A DNA stretch of 64,000 nt, taken from positions 24,089 through 88,088 of the forward strand of contig NZ_JAIWHV010000012.1 in NCBI RefSeq assembly GCF_020177375.1, given 5' to 3'. The position numbers and the translations under genes are program-made. The DNA is from Saliphagus infecundisoli (GTDB lineage Archaea > Halobacteriota > Halobacteria > Halobacteriales > Natrialbaceae). Under the pieces are notes generated by a model. That model was given only the letters and a program-made list of their open reading frames with translations, had not been told where the DNA came from and did no database searches. Below are positions 43,451 through 51,968 of this stretch, in pieces (position 1 is the stretch's first letter; every line of letters starts with the position of its first letter).

Positions 43451-43852
43451 CTACCGGGGTCGGAAGGCGACCGCGCGATCGACCGTCTCGGAGCCCGGGG
43501 TCGCGAGTTCGAGGGAGACCGTCGTTCCGATCTCCGCGTCCTCGGACTCGATCCCCCGGACCTGTCCCGTCAGGGAGACCGGGCCGAAGTCGGCGACCGC
43601 GAGGGCGAACGGTGCGTCTGCCTCGAATGCGGGCGTCGCCACCGAGACCACCGTGACCGATTCGATCCGTCCAGTCTCGGGAAGCGAGCGCTTCTCGAGA
43701 TCCGTCGAGTCACAGCCCGGTTCCGGGCAGACCCGGCGGGGCGGGAGCGAGCCGTGCCCGTGTTCGCACTCGAGGAAGTACGGGTCGCCGTCGCCCAGAG
43801 CGTCGAGCCAGTCGTCGAAGCCGGCGTCCCGGACCGGCTCGTCGTCGCTCAT
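43451..43852 (-). CDS. zinc-ribbon/OB-fold protein (DUF35 type) partner of thiolase
   Basis: A 133-residue protein: an N-terminal rubredoxin-like zinc ribbon (YFLECEHGHGSLPPRRVCPE, about residues 22-41, with Cys-x-His-type ligands and CPEPGC) and a C-terminal OB-fold (RIESVTVVSVATPAFEADAP, then VSLTGQVRGIESEDAEIG). Such DUF35 proteins bind acyl-CoA and couple to thiolase-like enzymes. It lies 46 bases downstream of the thiolase gene on the same strand. The start at 43852 drops a 40-residue shadow-like extension. Confidence 0.87.
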   Translation of the reverse strand: MSDDEPVRDAGFDDWLDALGDGDPYFLECEHGHGSLPPRRVCPEPGCDSTDLEKRSLPETGRIESVTVVSVATPAFEADAPFALAVADFGPVSLTGQVRGIESEDAEIGTTVSLELATPGSETVDRAVAFRPR

Positions 43853-43898
43853 TCTACTACCTCCGGAACGAGTTCCGGCGTCGCCGCGTTCGCGGGAC

Positions 43899-45065
43899 TC
43901 ACGCGACCACCTCCAATACGTGGACGACCGCGCTCGCGACGGTACCGCCCGCGTTGTGGGCGACGCCGACATCGGCGTCTTCCACCCTGTCTCCGTGGGG
44001 ATGGTCGCCCCGCAGGAGCTTCGTCAACTCGGCGAGCTGTGAGACCCCCGTCGCGCCGACGGGGTGGCCTTTCGCCTTCAGCCCGCCCGAGAGGTTTACG
44101 GGGACCTCGCCCTCGACCGTCGTCCGGCCCTCGCGGGCGGCGGCGATCCCCTCGCCCTCGCTCGCGAGTCCGATCGCCTCGATGGCGAGCACCTCCGCGA
44201 TCGTAAAGCAGTCGTGGACCTCCGCGACGCCGACCTCCTCCGGACCGATCCCGGCGTCGTCGTAGGCTTTCTCGCTCGCCTCGCTGGCCGCGGGGGTCCG
44301 CGCCATCGTCTCCCGGTCTTGGAGGGCCATTCGGTCGCCGCCCTGGCCCGAGCCCGTGATCGCGACCGACGCGTCGAGACCCTTCCGGTCGGCGTAGGAC
44401 TCGCTGACGAGCACCAGTGCGCTCGCGCCGTCGGAGATCGGACACGAGTCGTAGAGCCCGAGGGGGGTGGCGACCCGCGGGGCCTCGAGAACGTCCTCGA
44501 CGGTGATCTCGCGCTGGTACTGGGCGTAGTCGTTTTCGACGGCGTTGGCGTGGTTCTTGACCGCGACGTGGGCCAGATCCTCGCTATCGCCGCCGTAGGT
44601 CTCGAAGTAGGCCTCGGCCATCAGGGCGTAGGCCGCGGGAAAGGTCATCCCCGCGCGGACCTCCCAGAGGTCGTCGGCGGCGATGGCCAGCGCCTCGGTC
44701 GCGCCGCCGGTCCCGAGGTTGCTCATCCGCTCTGCGCCCCCGACCAGGAGGACGTCTGCTTGCCCCGACCGGATGCGGGCCACGGCGTCTCTGACCGCGG
44801 TGGCGCTCGAGGCGCAGGCGGCCTCGTAGCGGGTCGCCGGCGCGTCGACGCCGGCGGCGTCGGCCATCAGCGGTCCCTGATGGCCCTGGTGTTCGGCGAT
44901 CTCGCCCATGAAGTTGCCGTAGAGGACTTCCTCGATGTCTTCCCGGGGGACGGAGGCGTCCTCGAAGGCCGCGATCGTCGCCTCGGCGAACAGGTCCCGG
45001 CCCGTCCGCTCGGGGCTGTTCCCGAACGGAGTGAGGCCGACGCCGGCCACGCGTACCTCGCTCAT
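43899..45065 (-). CDS. thiolase family protein (acetyl-CoA C-acyltransferase-like)
   Basis: A 388-residue thiolase. The acylated Cys is in RYEAACASSATAVRDAV near residue 85; GEVPVNLSGGLKAKGHPVGA near residue 325 contains the conserved His. The AEVHDCFTIAEVLAIEA block is typical of the archaeal SCP2-type group that works with a DUF35 protein. The final Cys motif of classical thiolases is replaced by HNAGGTVAS. It may condense or cleave acyl-CoAs; a mevalonate-related role cannot be shown. Start at 45065. Confidence 0.87.
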   Translation of the reverse strand: MSEVRVAGVGLTPFGNSPERTGRDLFAEATIAAFEDASVPREDIEEVLYGNFMGEIAEHQGHQGPLMADAAGVDAPATRYEAACASSATAVRDAVARIRSGQADVLLVGGAERMSNLGTGGATEALAIAADDLWEVRAGMTFPAAYALMAEAYFETYGGDSEDLAHVAVKNHANAVENDYAQYQREITVEDVLEAPRVATPLGLYDSCPISDGASALVLVSESYADRKGLDASVAITGSGQGGDRMALQDRETMARTPAASEASEKAYDDAGIGPEEVGVAEVHDCFTIAEVLAIEAIGLASEGEGIAAAREGRTTVEGEVPVNLSGGLKAKGHPVGATGVSQLAELTKLLRGDHPHGDRVEDADVGVAHNAGGTVASAVVHVLEVVA

Positions 45066-45227
45066 ACCTCCCATAGAGAGCCTGTCGGTTAATACTCCGT
45101 GGTTCGGATGGAAACCTGGGACTCGGTCATCCGAACGAACACGAACGCCGATACATTCGACCGATCCCCGGGCCGAAACCCGGACCCGTTCCCCGTTCGT
45201 TTAACTCTGCCGACCCAAACTGGGGGT

Positions 45228-46130
45228 ATGGACCCCGTTCCCTTCGACTTCGACCTCCTGTCCGAACTGACCGAGACGAGCGGCGTTCCCGGCTATGAGG
45301 ACCGGATCCGCGACTTGGTCCAGGAGGAACTCGACGGCGTCGTCGATCGCGTCCGGACCGACGCGATGGGGAACGTCGTGGGCACCGTCGAGGGCGAGGG
45401 CGACTACTCGGTCGCAGTGGCCGCCCACATGGACGAGATCGGCTTCATGGTCAGACACGTCCGCGGGAAGAAGACCGACTACGGCTTCCTCGAACTCGAT
45501 CCGCTGGGCGGCTGGGACCCCCGCGTCTTGAAGGCCCAGCGCGTCACGGTCCACACGGACGACGGCGACCTCCCCGGCGTGATCGGCTCACCGCCGCCTC
45601 ACACCCAAAGCGAGGAGGAACGCGAGGAGTCCCCGACGGTCGAGGACGCCTTCGTCGACGTCGGCCTCCCGATCGAGGAGGCCCGCGACCGGGTGTCGCC
45701 CGGTGACCTCGTAACGATGGATCAGCGAACCGAGCGCGTTGGCGAGACGATTACCGGAAAGGCGCTCGACGACCGGGTCTGCCTGTTCGCAATGCTCGAG
45801 GCCGCCCGGCGGATCGACGACCCCGAGGCGACGATCCACTTCTGTGCGACGGTCCAGGAGGAGGTCGGGCTTCGAGGCGCCCGCGCGCTCGGGGTCGACA
45901 TCGACCCGGATCTCGCGATCGCACTCGACGTCACCGTCGCCAACGACGTCCCTGAGTTCAAGGAAGGCGAGCAGGTCACCCGCCTCGGCGAGGGGACGGC
46001 GATCAAGCTGAAGGACGCGAGCGTCATCACGAACCCGAAGGTGACCCGCCGGCTCAGGGACGTCGCCGAGGAACGAGGGATCGACCGCCAACTCGAGATC
46101 CTCCCGGCGGGCGGAACTGACACGAATTAA
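45228..46130 (+). pseudogene. M42-family metallopeptidase, 5' part (split by MITE)
   Basis: The first 299 codons of a co-catalytic zinc aminopeptidase/endoglucanase-M family enzyme. AVAAHMDEIGFMVR near residue 66 holds the first His and Asp, GKALDDRVCLF near residue 180 the bridging Asp, QEEVGLRGA near residue 210 the Glu base, and IALDVTVAND near residue 231 another metal ligand. Conserved ILPAGGTDT is cut at 46124; two codons later the frame stops in the insert. The final His ligand is on the 3' part, so the product should be inactive. Confidence 0.9.
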
Positions 46131-46498
46131 GCGGAAGCCCACGACTTCAGTCGTGGGTCTAAGCGGTAGGCAGAGACTCGAAACCGCAAGACTTAGCCAC
46201 TCTGGGGCCGTTTATGAGTCTAACTCGACTGGGAAAACTGGGGTTGGACTGGGGTCCCCATCAACAAAAAGCAACCCTGCCCGATTGAGTGTGGCTGATG
46301 GCACCGCCCGTAGGGTGTTAGCGAGGCAGTCCGAACGCGTTCGGACTGACGTTGCCATGCGTTCATCGCCTCGACGCACTGCCTACAAACCGGAACCAAC
46401 CACTGGGGTTGGGACGTTGCCTCCGTCGGGGTGGTCAGCGTGACCGGCCCCGAGCGCGAGAAATCCCACGACTTCAGTCGTGTGGAGGATGTCAAACG
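46125..46498 (-). mobile_element. 374-bp non-autonomous IS200/IS605-like element (MITE) inside the M42 peptidase gene
   Basis: The insert has a perfect stem at 46138-46157 (CCCACGACTTCAGTCGTGGG) and a matching stem at 46467-46482, no target duplication and no long ORF. Excision restores GGTDT-AGFQHTNGAKPV, a conserved M42 block. Its ends, on the reverse strand TTTGACATCCTCC and CTTAATTCG, match the insert at 35318-35680, so both belong to one family in opposite orientation. The interior is different (for example an inverted repeat TCCGAACGCGTTCGGA at about 46330-46345). Boundaries are good to about two bases. Confidence 0.85.
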
Positions 46499-46669
46499 GC
46501 TGGGTTCCAGCACACGAACGGCGCGAAACCCGTCGGCGCCATCTCGATCCCGACGCGCTATCTCCACACTGTCACCGAGACTGCCCACGTGGACGACGTC
46601 GCGGCGACGATCGACCTGCTCTCGGCGATCTTGGAGACCGAGGACGGCGATCACGACTACCGGCTGTGA
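46499..46669 (+). pseudogene. M42-family metallopeptidase, 3' part
   Basis: In frame with the 5' part once the insert is removed: AGFQHTNGAKPVGAISIPTR then YLHTVTETAHVDDVAATIDL. RYLHT carries the last zinc-binding His (residue 322 of the restored protein). It ends at a TGA at 46667-46669 and has no start of its own. Confidence 0.88.
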
Positions 46670-46719
46670 TCGACGGGCGAATCGAAGATTTCAGTACCGG
46701 GCCTCCCCAACCTCCGGCC

Positions 46720-47382
46720 ATGAACCCAGATGACGATCCGCTCTCCCGGCGCCGGTTCGTGGTCGCGACGGCCGCCGCCGTCGCCGCCGCGGGCGCGACC
46801 GGAACCGCAGCCGCCCAGGAAGAGGGCGGGAACGAAAGCGGCGGTGGCGGAAACGAGAGCGGCGGCGCAGGAGGTGGCGGAAACGAAAGTGGCGGTGGTG
46901 GCAACGAAAGCGGTGGCGGGAACCAAAGCGGCGGCAACGAGAGCGGTGGCGGCGGGGGCGGCGCCACGGAGACGGTCAACGTCGTCGACAACGCCTTCGA
47001 GCCAGCCGACCTCGCGGTCGAGCCCGGAACCACGGTCGAGTGGGCCTGGCAGGGAACCCAGGCCCAGCACAACGTCGTCCCCGACTCCCAGCCCGAGGGC
47101 GCCGGCTGGGAGGGACACACCTCCCTCGAGAGCGGCGACTTCTCGTTTACCTCGACGTTCGACACCGAAGGCACCTACGAGTACATCTGTGAACCCCACG
47201 TCTCCCAGGGGATGACCGGCACCCTCACCGTCAGCACCGACGCGGGCCAGCAGGCAAGCGGTCCGGTCCAACTCGTCCCCGACGCCGCCTGGACGCTCGT
47301 CATCGCGACCGTCGCGGGAATGGTTTCGACGCTGTCGCTGGTCTACGCGTTCATGCGGTTTGGCGGCTCCTCGGAGCGGTAA
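46720..47382 (+). CDS. membrane-anchored halocyanin with Asn-Glu-Ser repeat linker
   Basis: A 220-residue exported blue copper protein. A Tat signal is present (SRRRFVVATAAAVAAAGA), ending in an AAAQ-type cleavage region rather than a lipobox. A linker of NESGGGG-type repeats (about 35-80) with seven sequons follows, then the cupredoxin domain (NAFEPADLAVEPGTTVEW), with copper ligands His in QAQHNVV, and Cys, His and Met in YEYICEPHVSQGM. A C-terminal helix (AAWTLVIATVAGMVSTLSLV) anchors it. It should carry electrons outside the cell. The gene sits 51 bases after the split M42 gene. Confidence 0.9.
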   Translation: MNPDDDPLSRRRFVVATAAAVAAAGATGTAAAQEEGGNESGGGGNESGGAGGGGNESGGGGNESGGGNQSGGNESGGGGGGATETVNVVDNAFEPADLAVEPGTTVEWAWQGTQAQHNVVPDSQPEGAGWEGHTSLESGDFSFTSTFDTEGTYEYICEPHVSQGMTGTLTVSTDAGQQASGPVQLVPDAAWTLVIATVAGMVSTLSLVYAFMRFGGSSER

Positions 47383-47383
47383 C

Positions 47384-48721
47384 TCAGAGCGCGTCGTCGA
47401 CCGCGTCGATGACTTCGATGTCGGCGAAGACGACGACGTGGTCGCCGCGTTCGACGACGGTGTCCCCGCGGGGCGTGATCAACTCCCCGTCGCGGGTGAT
47501 CGCACCGATGACGACACCGTCGGGGAGGTCGGGAACGACGTCCCTGATCCGGTTGCCCGCGAGGGCGCTGTCGGGATCGACCTCGATCTCTAAGACCTCC
47601 GCGCAGTCGGCCTCGAGGATCGCGACGTTTTCGGTGTGTTCCCGGTAGGTAAAGCGGATGATCTCCTCTGCGGTGACCACGCGAGGGTTGACGGCGACGT
47701 CGACGCCGACGGCCTCGAAGAGGTCGACGTAGTCGCCGAACTCGACGACCGCGAGGGTCCGGTCGACGCCGATCCGTTTCGCGAGCAGCGACGCCAGGAG
47801 GTTCTTCTCGTCGCTGTCGAGGGCGGCGACGACGATGTCGCTCTCGTCGACGTGCTCGCGCATGAAGAAGTCGATGTCGGTGGCGTCGCTCTCCAAGACG
47901 AGGGTGTCGGGGAGCCGTTCGGCGACCTCGCGGGCCCGGTCGTGATCGCGTTCGACCAGCCGGGGGGAGATCCCTTCGGCCTCGAACAGCCGGGCGGTCT
48001 GGTAGCCGATCTCGCCGCCGCCGACGATGACGACCTCGTTGGCTTCCTCCAGGGTCGGGGCGGGGGCGAGCGAGCCGGCGAAGCCCCGGACGCTCTCGAA
48101 ACTCCCGATGACGACGACGGCGTCGTCCGGCGCGATCGCCGTCCCCCCCTGGGGGATGACGACGTCGCCGTCCCGGATGATCGCCGCGAACGTAAGCGAC
48201 TCGAAGCGGTCGGCCTCCGAGACGGTCTGGCCGGCGATCGGGCTCCCCTCGGGGACCGAGAACTCGGCCATGTAGACGACTCCGCCGGCGAACGTGTCGA
48301 CGTCGCGGGCGCCGGGCAGACCCGCGATCTGGACGATCGTCTCGGCGGTGTGGAGGTCCGTACAGACCATGAAGTCGACGCCGAAGGCGCCCTCCGAGTG
48401 CTCCCAGGTCCGCAGGTAGTCGGTCTTCTTGACCCGTGCGATGGTAAAGGGGTCGTCGACGGTCTTTGCGGCGCCACAGACGACGATGTTCGTCTCGTCG
48501 CTGTCGGTACTCGCGATCACCATGTCCGCCCGGTCGACGCCGGCCTCCTCTAGGGTCTCGAGGGAGGTGCCGTCGCCCTCGATCGCGAGGACGTCGTGGG
48601 AGTAGGTCATCGTCTCGACGCGCTCGGAGTCGGTGTCGACGACGACGACCTCGTGGTCGGAGGCGAGCGTCGCGGCGATGGTCGAACCGACCTCGCCGGC
48701 CCCGACGACGATCACGCGCAC
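47384..48721 (-). CDS. trkA: Trk potassium-uptake regulatory subunit TrkA
   Basis: A 445-residue protein with two RCK units. The first NAD-binding motif is VIVVGAGEVGSTIAATLA (residues 3-20), the second VIVGGGEIGYQTARLFEAEG near residue 232; each is followed by a TrkA_C domain (for example GDVVIPQGGTAIAPDD). TrkA binds to the TrkH/TrkG channel inside the cell and gates K+ uptake, the key osmolyte of haloarchaea. No trkH is next to it in this window. It converges with the halocyanin gene with a one-base gap. Confidence 0.93.
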   Translation of the reverse strand: MRVIVVGAGEVGSTIAATLASDHEVVVVDTDSERVETMTYSHDVLAIEGDGTSLETLEEAGVDRADMVIASTDSDETNIVVCGAAKTVDDPFTIARVKKTDYLRTWEHSEGAFGVDFMVCTDLHTAETIVQIAGLPGARDVDTFAGGVVYMAEFSVPEGSPIAGQTVSEADRFESLTFAAIIRDGDVVIPQGGTAIAPDDAVVVIGSFESVRGFAGSLAPAPTLEEANEVVIVGGGEIGYQTARLFEAEGISPRLVERDHDRAREVAERLPDTLVLESDATDIDFFMREHVDESDIVVAALDSDEKNLLASLLAKRIGVDRTLAVVEFGDYVDLFEAVGVDVAVNPRVVTAEEIIRFTYREHTENVAILEADCAEVLEIEVDPDSALAGNRIRDVVPDLPDGVVIGAITRDGELITPRGDTVVERGDHVVVFADIEVIDAVDDAL

Positions 48722-48797
48722 GGTCGGCTCACCCCGAGCACCCGTCTCGATCTCGGCAGCATTGACGGCCGTTTTTCGGCGAGCGGTAAGTGGGTTG

Positions 48798-49322
48798 CTA
48801 TTGGGGCGACTCGTGGACCGCGAGGTCGACCTCGCGGCGCTCGCCCTCGATGTCGGCGACCAGTCGGGCGACGACCTCCTTTGCCTCGCCGAGCAGGCGG
48901 GGCTGGATCTTGGAGACGAGCCAGTCCAGCGAGATGAAGGTGGGGAGCGAGATCGCGTCGCCGTCCGCGGAGTGGGGGTCGTAGATCGCCTCGAAGTAGA
49001 CCCGGGAGGCGGTTTCCTCGCCCTCGGGGGCCGCCTCGGGCGCGGGCTCGACGCGCCACTCGCCGCGGGCGTCGACGTCCTCCGTGAGCCGCCAAGAGAG
49101 CGTCTCGGGTTCGTCGATTTCGGTCACTTCCGAGTGGGCGGTGTAGCCGAACTTCCGCCAGGAAAGCCGGAGGTCGTACTCGGTGCCGGCGCCGCCGTCG
49201 CCGCGCTGGTCGACTGACTCCAGGTGCTCGGAGTAGCGGGGGTACCGCGAGAACGACTCCAGATACGGAAACACCTCCTCGGGCGACCGGTAGACGACCG
49301 TGCTGAGGACGATTCTGTCCAC
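48798..49322 (-). CDS. SRPBCC family protein (polyketide cyclase/START-like)
   Basis: A 174-residue protein starting with GTG (VDRIVLSTVVYRSPEEVFPYL), the start of a Bet v 1/START fold; RYPRYSEHLESVDQRGDGG and a C-terminal helix (LGEAKEVVARLVADIEGE) agree. Ligand unknown. The longer open frame that runs to 49619 overlaps the divergent oxidoreductase gene and has shadow-like composition, so the GTG at 49322 is preferred. It follows trkA's strand but is separated by 76 bases. Confidence 0.8.
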   Translation of the reverse strand: MDRIVLSTVVYRSPEEVFPYLESFSRYPRYSEHLESVDQRGDGGAGTEYDLRLSWRKFGYTAHSEVTEIDEPETLSWRLTEDVDARGEWRVEPAPEAAPEGEETASRVYFEAIYDPHSADGDAISLPTFISLDWLVSKIQPRLLGEAKEVVARLVADIEGERREVDLAVHESPQ

Positions 49323-49404
49323 GACCGCCGTATACGGGGAGCCGAAGGTAAGGGTTGCTATCCCCCGTCGGCCCTTTGAAGACGGATCGCCGGCTACCCC
49401 CCGT

Positions 49405-50229
49405 ATGGAGACGACCGACGCGACCGACGGAGCCGGTGAAACGGGGGCGACCGGAACCCACGAAACGGCCGATGCCGTCGCCTTCGCCGACCCCGAAGAA
49501 CCGGCCGAGGTCTGTATCGTCGGCGGCGGCGTCGCCGGCCTCGCCGCGGCCATCTTCACCGCACGCGCGGGCCTGGGGACCCTCGTCGTCGACGGCGGCG
49601 AGTCGATCCTCGCGCGCAACGCCAGCCTTGAGAACTATCCCGGCTTCCCCGACGGGGTGGACGCGCGCCGGTACCTCGAGATGGTCCGCGAGCAGTCCCG
49701 GGCCGCGGGCGCGACATTCGAACTCGGACGGGTGACCCGCGTCGAGAGCCTGGAGGACGAGCCGGGCTTTCGCCTCGAGACCGACGGCGGCGATCCCCTC
49801 CGGGCGCGGCGGGTGATCGCGGCCTCCTGGCCCGACAGCGACTACCTCGTCCCCCTCGACGTCGGCCGCCGGGAGCGGGGGAGCAAACACGTCGTCGCCG
49901 TCGACGAAAACGGCCGGACCGCAGTCAACGGGGTGTACGCCGCGGGAAAGATCGCGGACGAACCCCACCAGGCGATCGTCGCGGCGGGCCACGGCGCGAA
50001 GGTCGGACTCGCCGCGATCCAGGACTCCGAGGTCCCCTTCTACCACGACTGGGTCGCTCCCGAAGGCTACTTCACGGGTCGCGGCCGGGCGGTTCCGCCG
50101 GCCTGCGAGGAGATCGACGACGAGGAACGGCGGCGACGGGACGCGGCCGCCCGCGAACGCCTCCGGGAGTGGCTCGCCGAACCGAGAGAGGAGGCGCCGA
50201 CGATGCATCCGAGCGTCGAGATCGAGTAG
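49405..50229 (+). CDS. short FAD-dependent oxidoreductase, thioredoxin-reductase-like
   Basis: A 274-residue flavoprotein. A polar N-terminus (1-33) is followed by VCIVGGGVAGLAAAIFTARA near residue 37 (FAD site) and by GVYAAGKIADEPHQAIVAAG near residue 180 (second FAD contact). Like the protein at 13079-13636, it lacks the pyridine-nucleotide domain and the CxxC pair of true thioredoxin reductases. The C-terminal 70 residues are charged. The substrate is unknown. It is divergent from the SRPBCC gene. Confidence 0.84.
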   Translation: METTDATDGAGETGATGTHETADAVAFADPEEPAEVCIVGGGVAGLAAAIFTARAGLGTLVVDGGESILARNASLENYPGFPDGVDARRYLEMVREQSRAAGATFELGRVTRVESLEDEPGFRLETDGGDPLRARRVIAASWPDSDYLVPLDVGRRERGSKHVVAVDENGRTAVNGVYAAGKIADEPHQAIVAAGHGAKVGLAAIQDSEVPFYHDWVAPEGYFTGRGRAVPPACEEIDDEERRRRDAAARERLREWLAEPREEAPTMHPSVEIE

Positions 50230-50271
50230 GAAAAGCGAAAGCTATACTCCCCGCGTTCGAAAACATCGGGT

Positions 50272-50649
50272 ATGGCGAACGCTACCGAGCAGACCTACCT
50301 CGCGGGCATCGCGGCCGGAACGCTGCTGGTCGTCCTCGGCGTGGCCGCCTACGTCCTGACGGACTTCTCGAGCGTCACGGCGCTGATCCCGTCGCTGTTC
50401 GGACTCCTCTTCGTCGTGCTCGCGCGGCTGGGCCGGGACGCCGGCCGCCGCGAGGTCGCGATCTACGGGCTCGCGATCGCGGCGCTGGTCGGACTCGCCG
50501 GCAGCGCGATGGGCGTCGGCGACGCCGTCGCGCTCGCGGCCGGCGAGGACGTCGAACGGCCCGCCGCGGCGATCAGCCAGGCCGTGATGGCCGTCGTCTC
50601 GATCGTCGTCCTCGCCCTGGCAGGGCGGGCGATCGCCGCCGACCGCTAG
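50272..50649 (+). CDS. four-helix membrane protein
   Basis: A 125-residue protein with four membrane helices: YLAGIAAGTLLVVLGVAAYV, SVTALIPSLFGLLFVVLARL, VAIYGLAIAALVGLAGSAMG and ISQAVMAVVSIVVLALAGRA. Small hydrophilic loops, no motif. Such proteins are common in haloarchaea without known function. It sits upstream of coaBC, 41 bases from its start. Confidence 0.75.
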   Translation: MANATEQTYLAGIAAGTLLVVLGVAAYVLTDFSSVTALIPSLFGLLFVVLARLGRDAGRREVAIYGLAIAALVGLAGSAMGVGDAVALAAGEDVERPAAAISQAVMAVVSIVVLALAGRAIAADR

Positions 50650-50690
50650 GACCGCCAACGCTTAGGTCGGGAGGGCCGAACCGGAGGGCG

Positions 50691-51881
50691 ATGCTCGAGG
50701 GAGTCAATGTCGCTGTCGGCGTCACCGGCTCGATCGCCGCGGTGAAGACGGTCGAACTCGTCCACGAGCTCCGGCGCCAGGGAGCGTCGGTCCGGGCCGT
50801 GACGACCGATAGCGCCCGCGGGATCGTTCACCCGTGGGCGATCGGGTTCGCGACCGGCGAGCCCGTGGTCACCGAGATCACCGGGCAGGTCGAACATGTC
50901 TCCCTCTGTGGCCGGGAGGGGTGGGCCGACGTCTTCCTGATCGCGCCCGCGACCGCGAACACGGTGGGAAAGGTCGCCGCCGCCGTCGACGACACGCCTG
51001 TGACGACGTGTGCGACGACCGCGATCGGGGCAGGGGTGCCCGTCGTCGTCGCCCCCGCGATGCACGAGCCGATGTACGACCACCCCGGGGTGCTTTCGTC
51101 GATCGAACGCGTCGAGGAGTGGGGCGTCTCCTTCGTCTCGCCCCGCATCGAGGAGGGGAAAGCCAAGATCGCGGGCGAGGAGGCAATCTGCACGGCCGTT
51201 GCCCGCGCGGCCGGCGACCGACCCCTCGGGGGGACACGCGTCGTCGTCACGGCGGGCGCGACGGGGGAGGCGATCGACCCGATCCGGGTCCTCACGAACC
51301 GGTCGTCGGGACGGACCGGGCGGGAGGTCGCGCGGGCGTGTCACGTCCACGGAGCCGAGGTCGTCCTCGTCCACGGCCCCGTCGGCCCCCGGCCGTTCGG
51401 CCGCGACGACGGCTCCGGGGAGGCCCCCTACGCCGACGTCCGCCGCGTCGAGAGCGCCGAGGAGATGACCGAGACGACGGTCGATGCCTGCGAGGGAGCC
51501 ACGGCGTTGGTTTCGGCGGCGGCGATCGGCGACTACACGGTCGACACTCGGCCGGAGAAGATCCGCTCGGGCGGCGAACTCGTCCTCGAGTTGGAGCCGA
51601 CCCCGAAGCTCGTCGATACCGTTCGGGAGGAGTATCCCGAGCTCCCGATCGTGGGCTTCAAAGCCGAGACGGAAGGCGGCGACGAGGCGATGGTCGCGGC
51701 CGCCCGGGAGCTGGGAGAGCGGGTCGGGCTTGCCTTCGTCGTCGCCAACGACGCGGGCGTGATGGGCGAGACGGAGACGCGGGCGATCCTCGTAGACGGC
51801 CAGGAGACGACGACGGTGACGGGATCGAAAGGAGAGCTGGCCGCGGCAGTCGCCGACGCGCTCGCGGGCGAACTCGACTGA
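50691..51881 (+). CDS. coaBC: bifunctional phosphopantothenoylcysteine decarboxylase/phosphopantothenate-cysteine ligase
   Basis: A 396-residue enzyme of coenzyme A synthesis. The CoaC (flavin decarboxylase) half has GVTGSIAAVKTVELVHEL near residue 9, the His in QVEHVSLCGREGWADVFLIA (near 68) and VVVAPAMHEPMYDHP near 120. The CoaB half (from about 180) has VVVTAGATGEAIDPIRVLTN and NRSSGRTGREVA for the CTP-dependent ligase, then AAIGDYTVDTRPEKIRSG. Both halves look complete. It is on its own between a membrane protein and the DUF7344 gene. Confidence 0.94.
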   Translation: MLEGVNVAVGVTGSIAAVKTVELVHELRRQGASVRAVTTDSARGIVHPWAIGFATGEPVVTEITGQVEHVSLCGREGWADVFLIAPATANTVGKVAAAVDDTPVTTCATTAIGAGVPVVVAPAMHEPMYDHPGVLSSIERVEEWGVSFVSPRIEEGKAKIAGEEAICTAVARAAGDRPLGGTRVVVTAGATGEAIDPIRVLTNRSSGRTGREVARACHVHGAEVVLVHGPVGPRPFGRDDGSGEAPYADVRRVESAEEMTETTVDACEGATALVSAAAIGDYTVDTRPEKIRSGGELVLELEPTPKLVDTVREEYPELPIVGFKAETEGGDEAMVAAARELGERVGLAFVVANDAGVMGETETRAILVDGQETTTVTGSKGELAAAVADALAGELD

Positions 51882-51924
51882 GAACCGGTAGCTCGAACAT
51901 CTTTCTTTCTTAACTGATCGGAAC

Positions 51925-51932
51925 TTATATAG
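51925..51932 (+). promoter_or_regulatory. putative TATA box of the DUF7344 gene
   Basis: TTATATAG lies in an AT-rich pocket (51900-51935) 37 bases before the ATG at 51969. A start 25 bases downstream would give a short leader of about 12 bases. Confidence 0.4.
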
Positions 51933-51968
51933 AGGATCGGTACGAGAAGGGAACCGACCGGCGACGAC

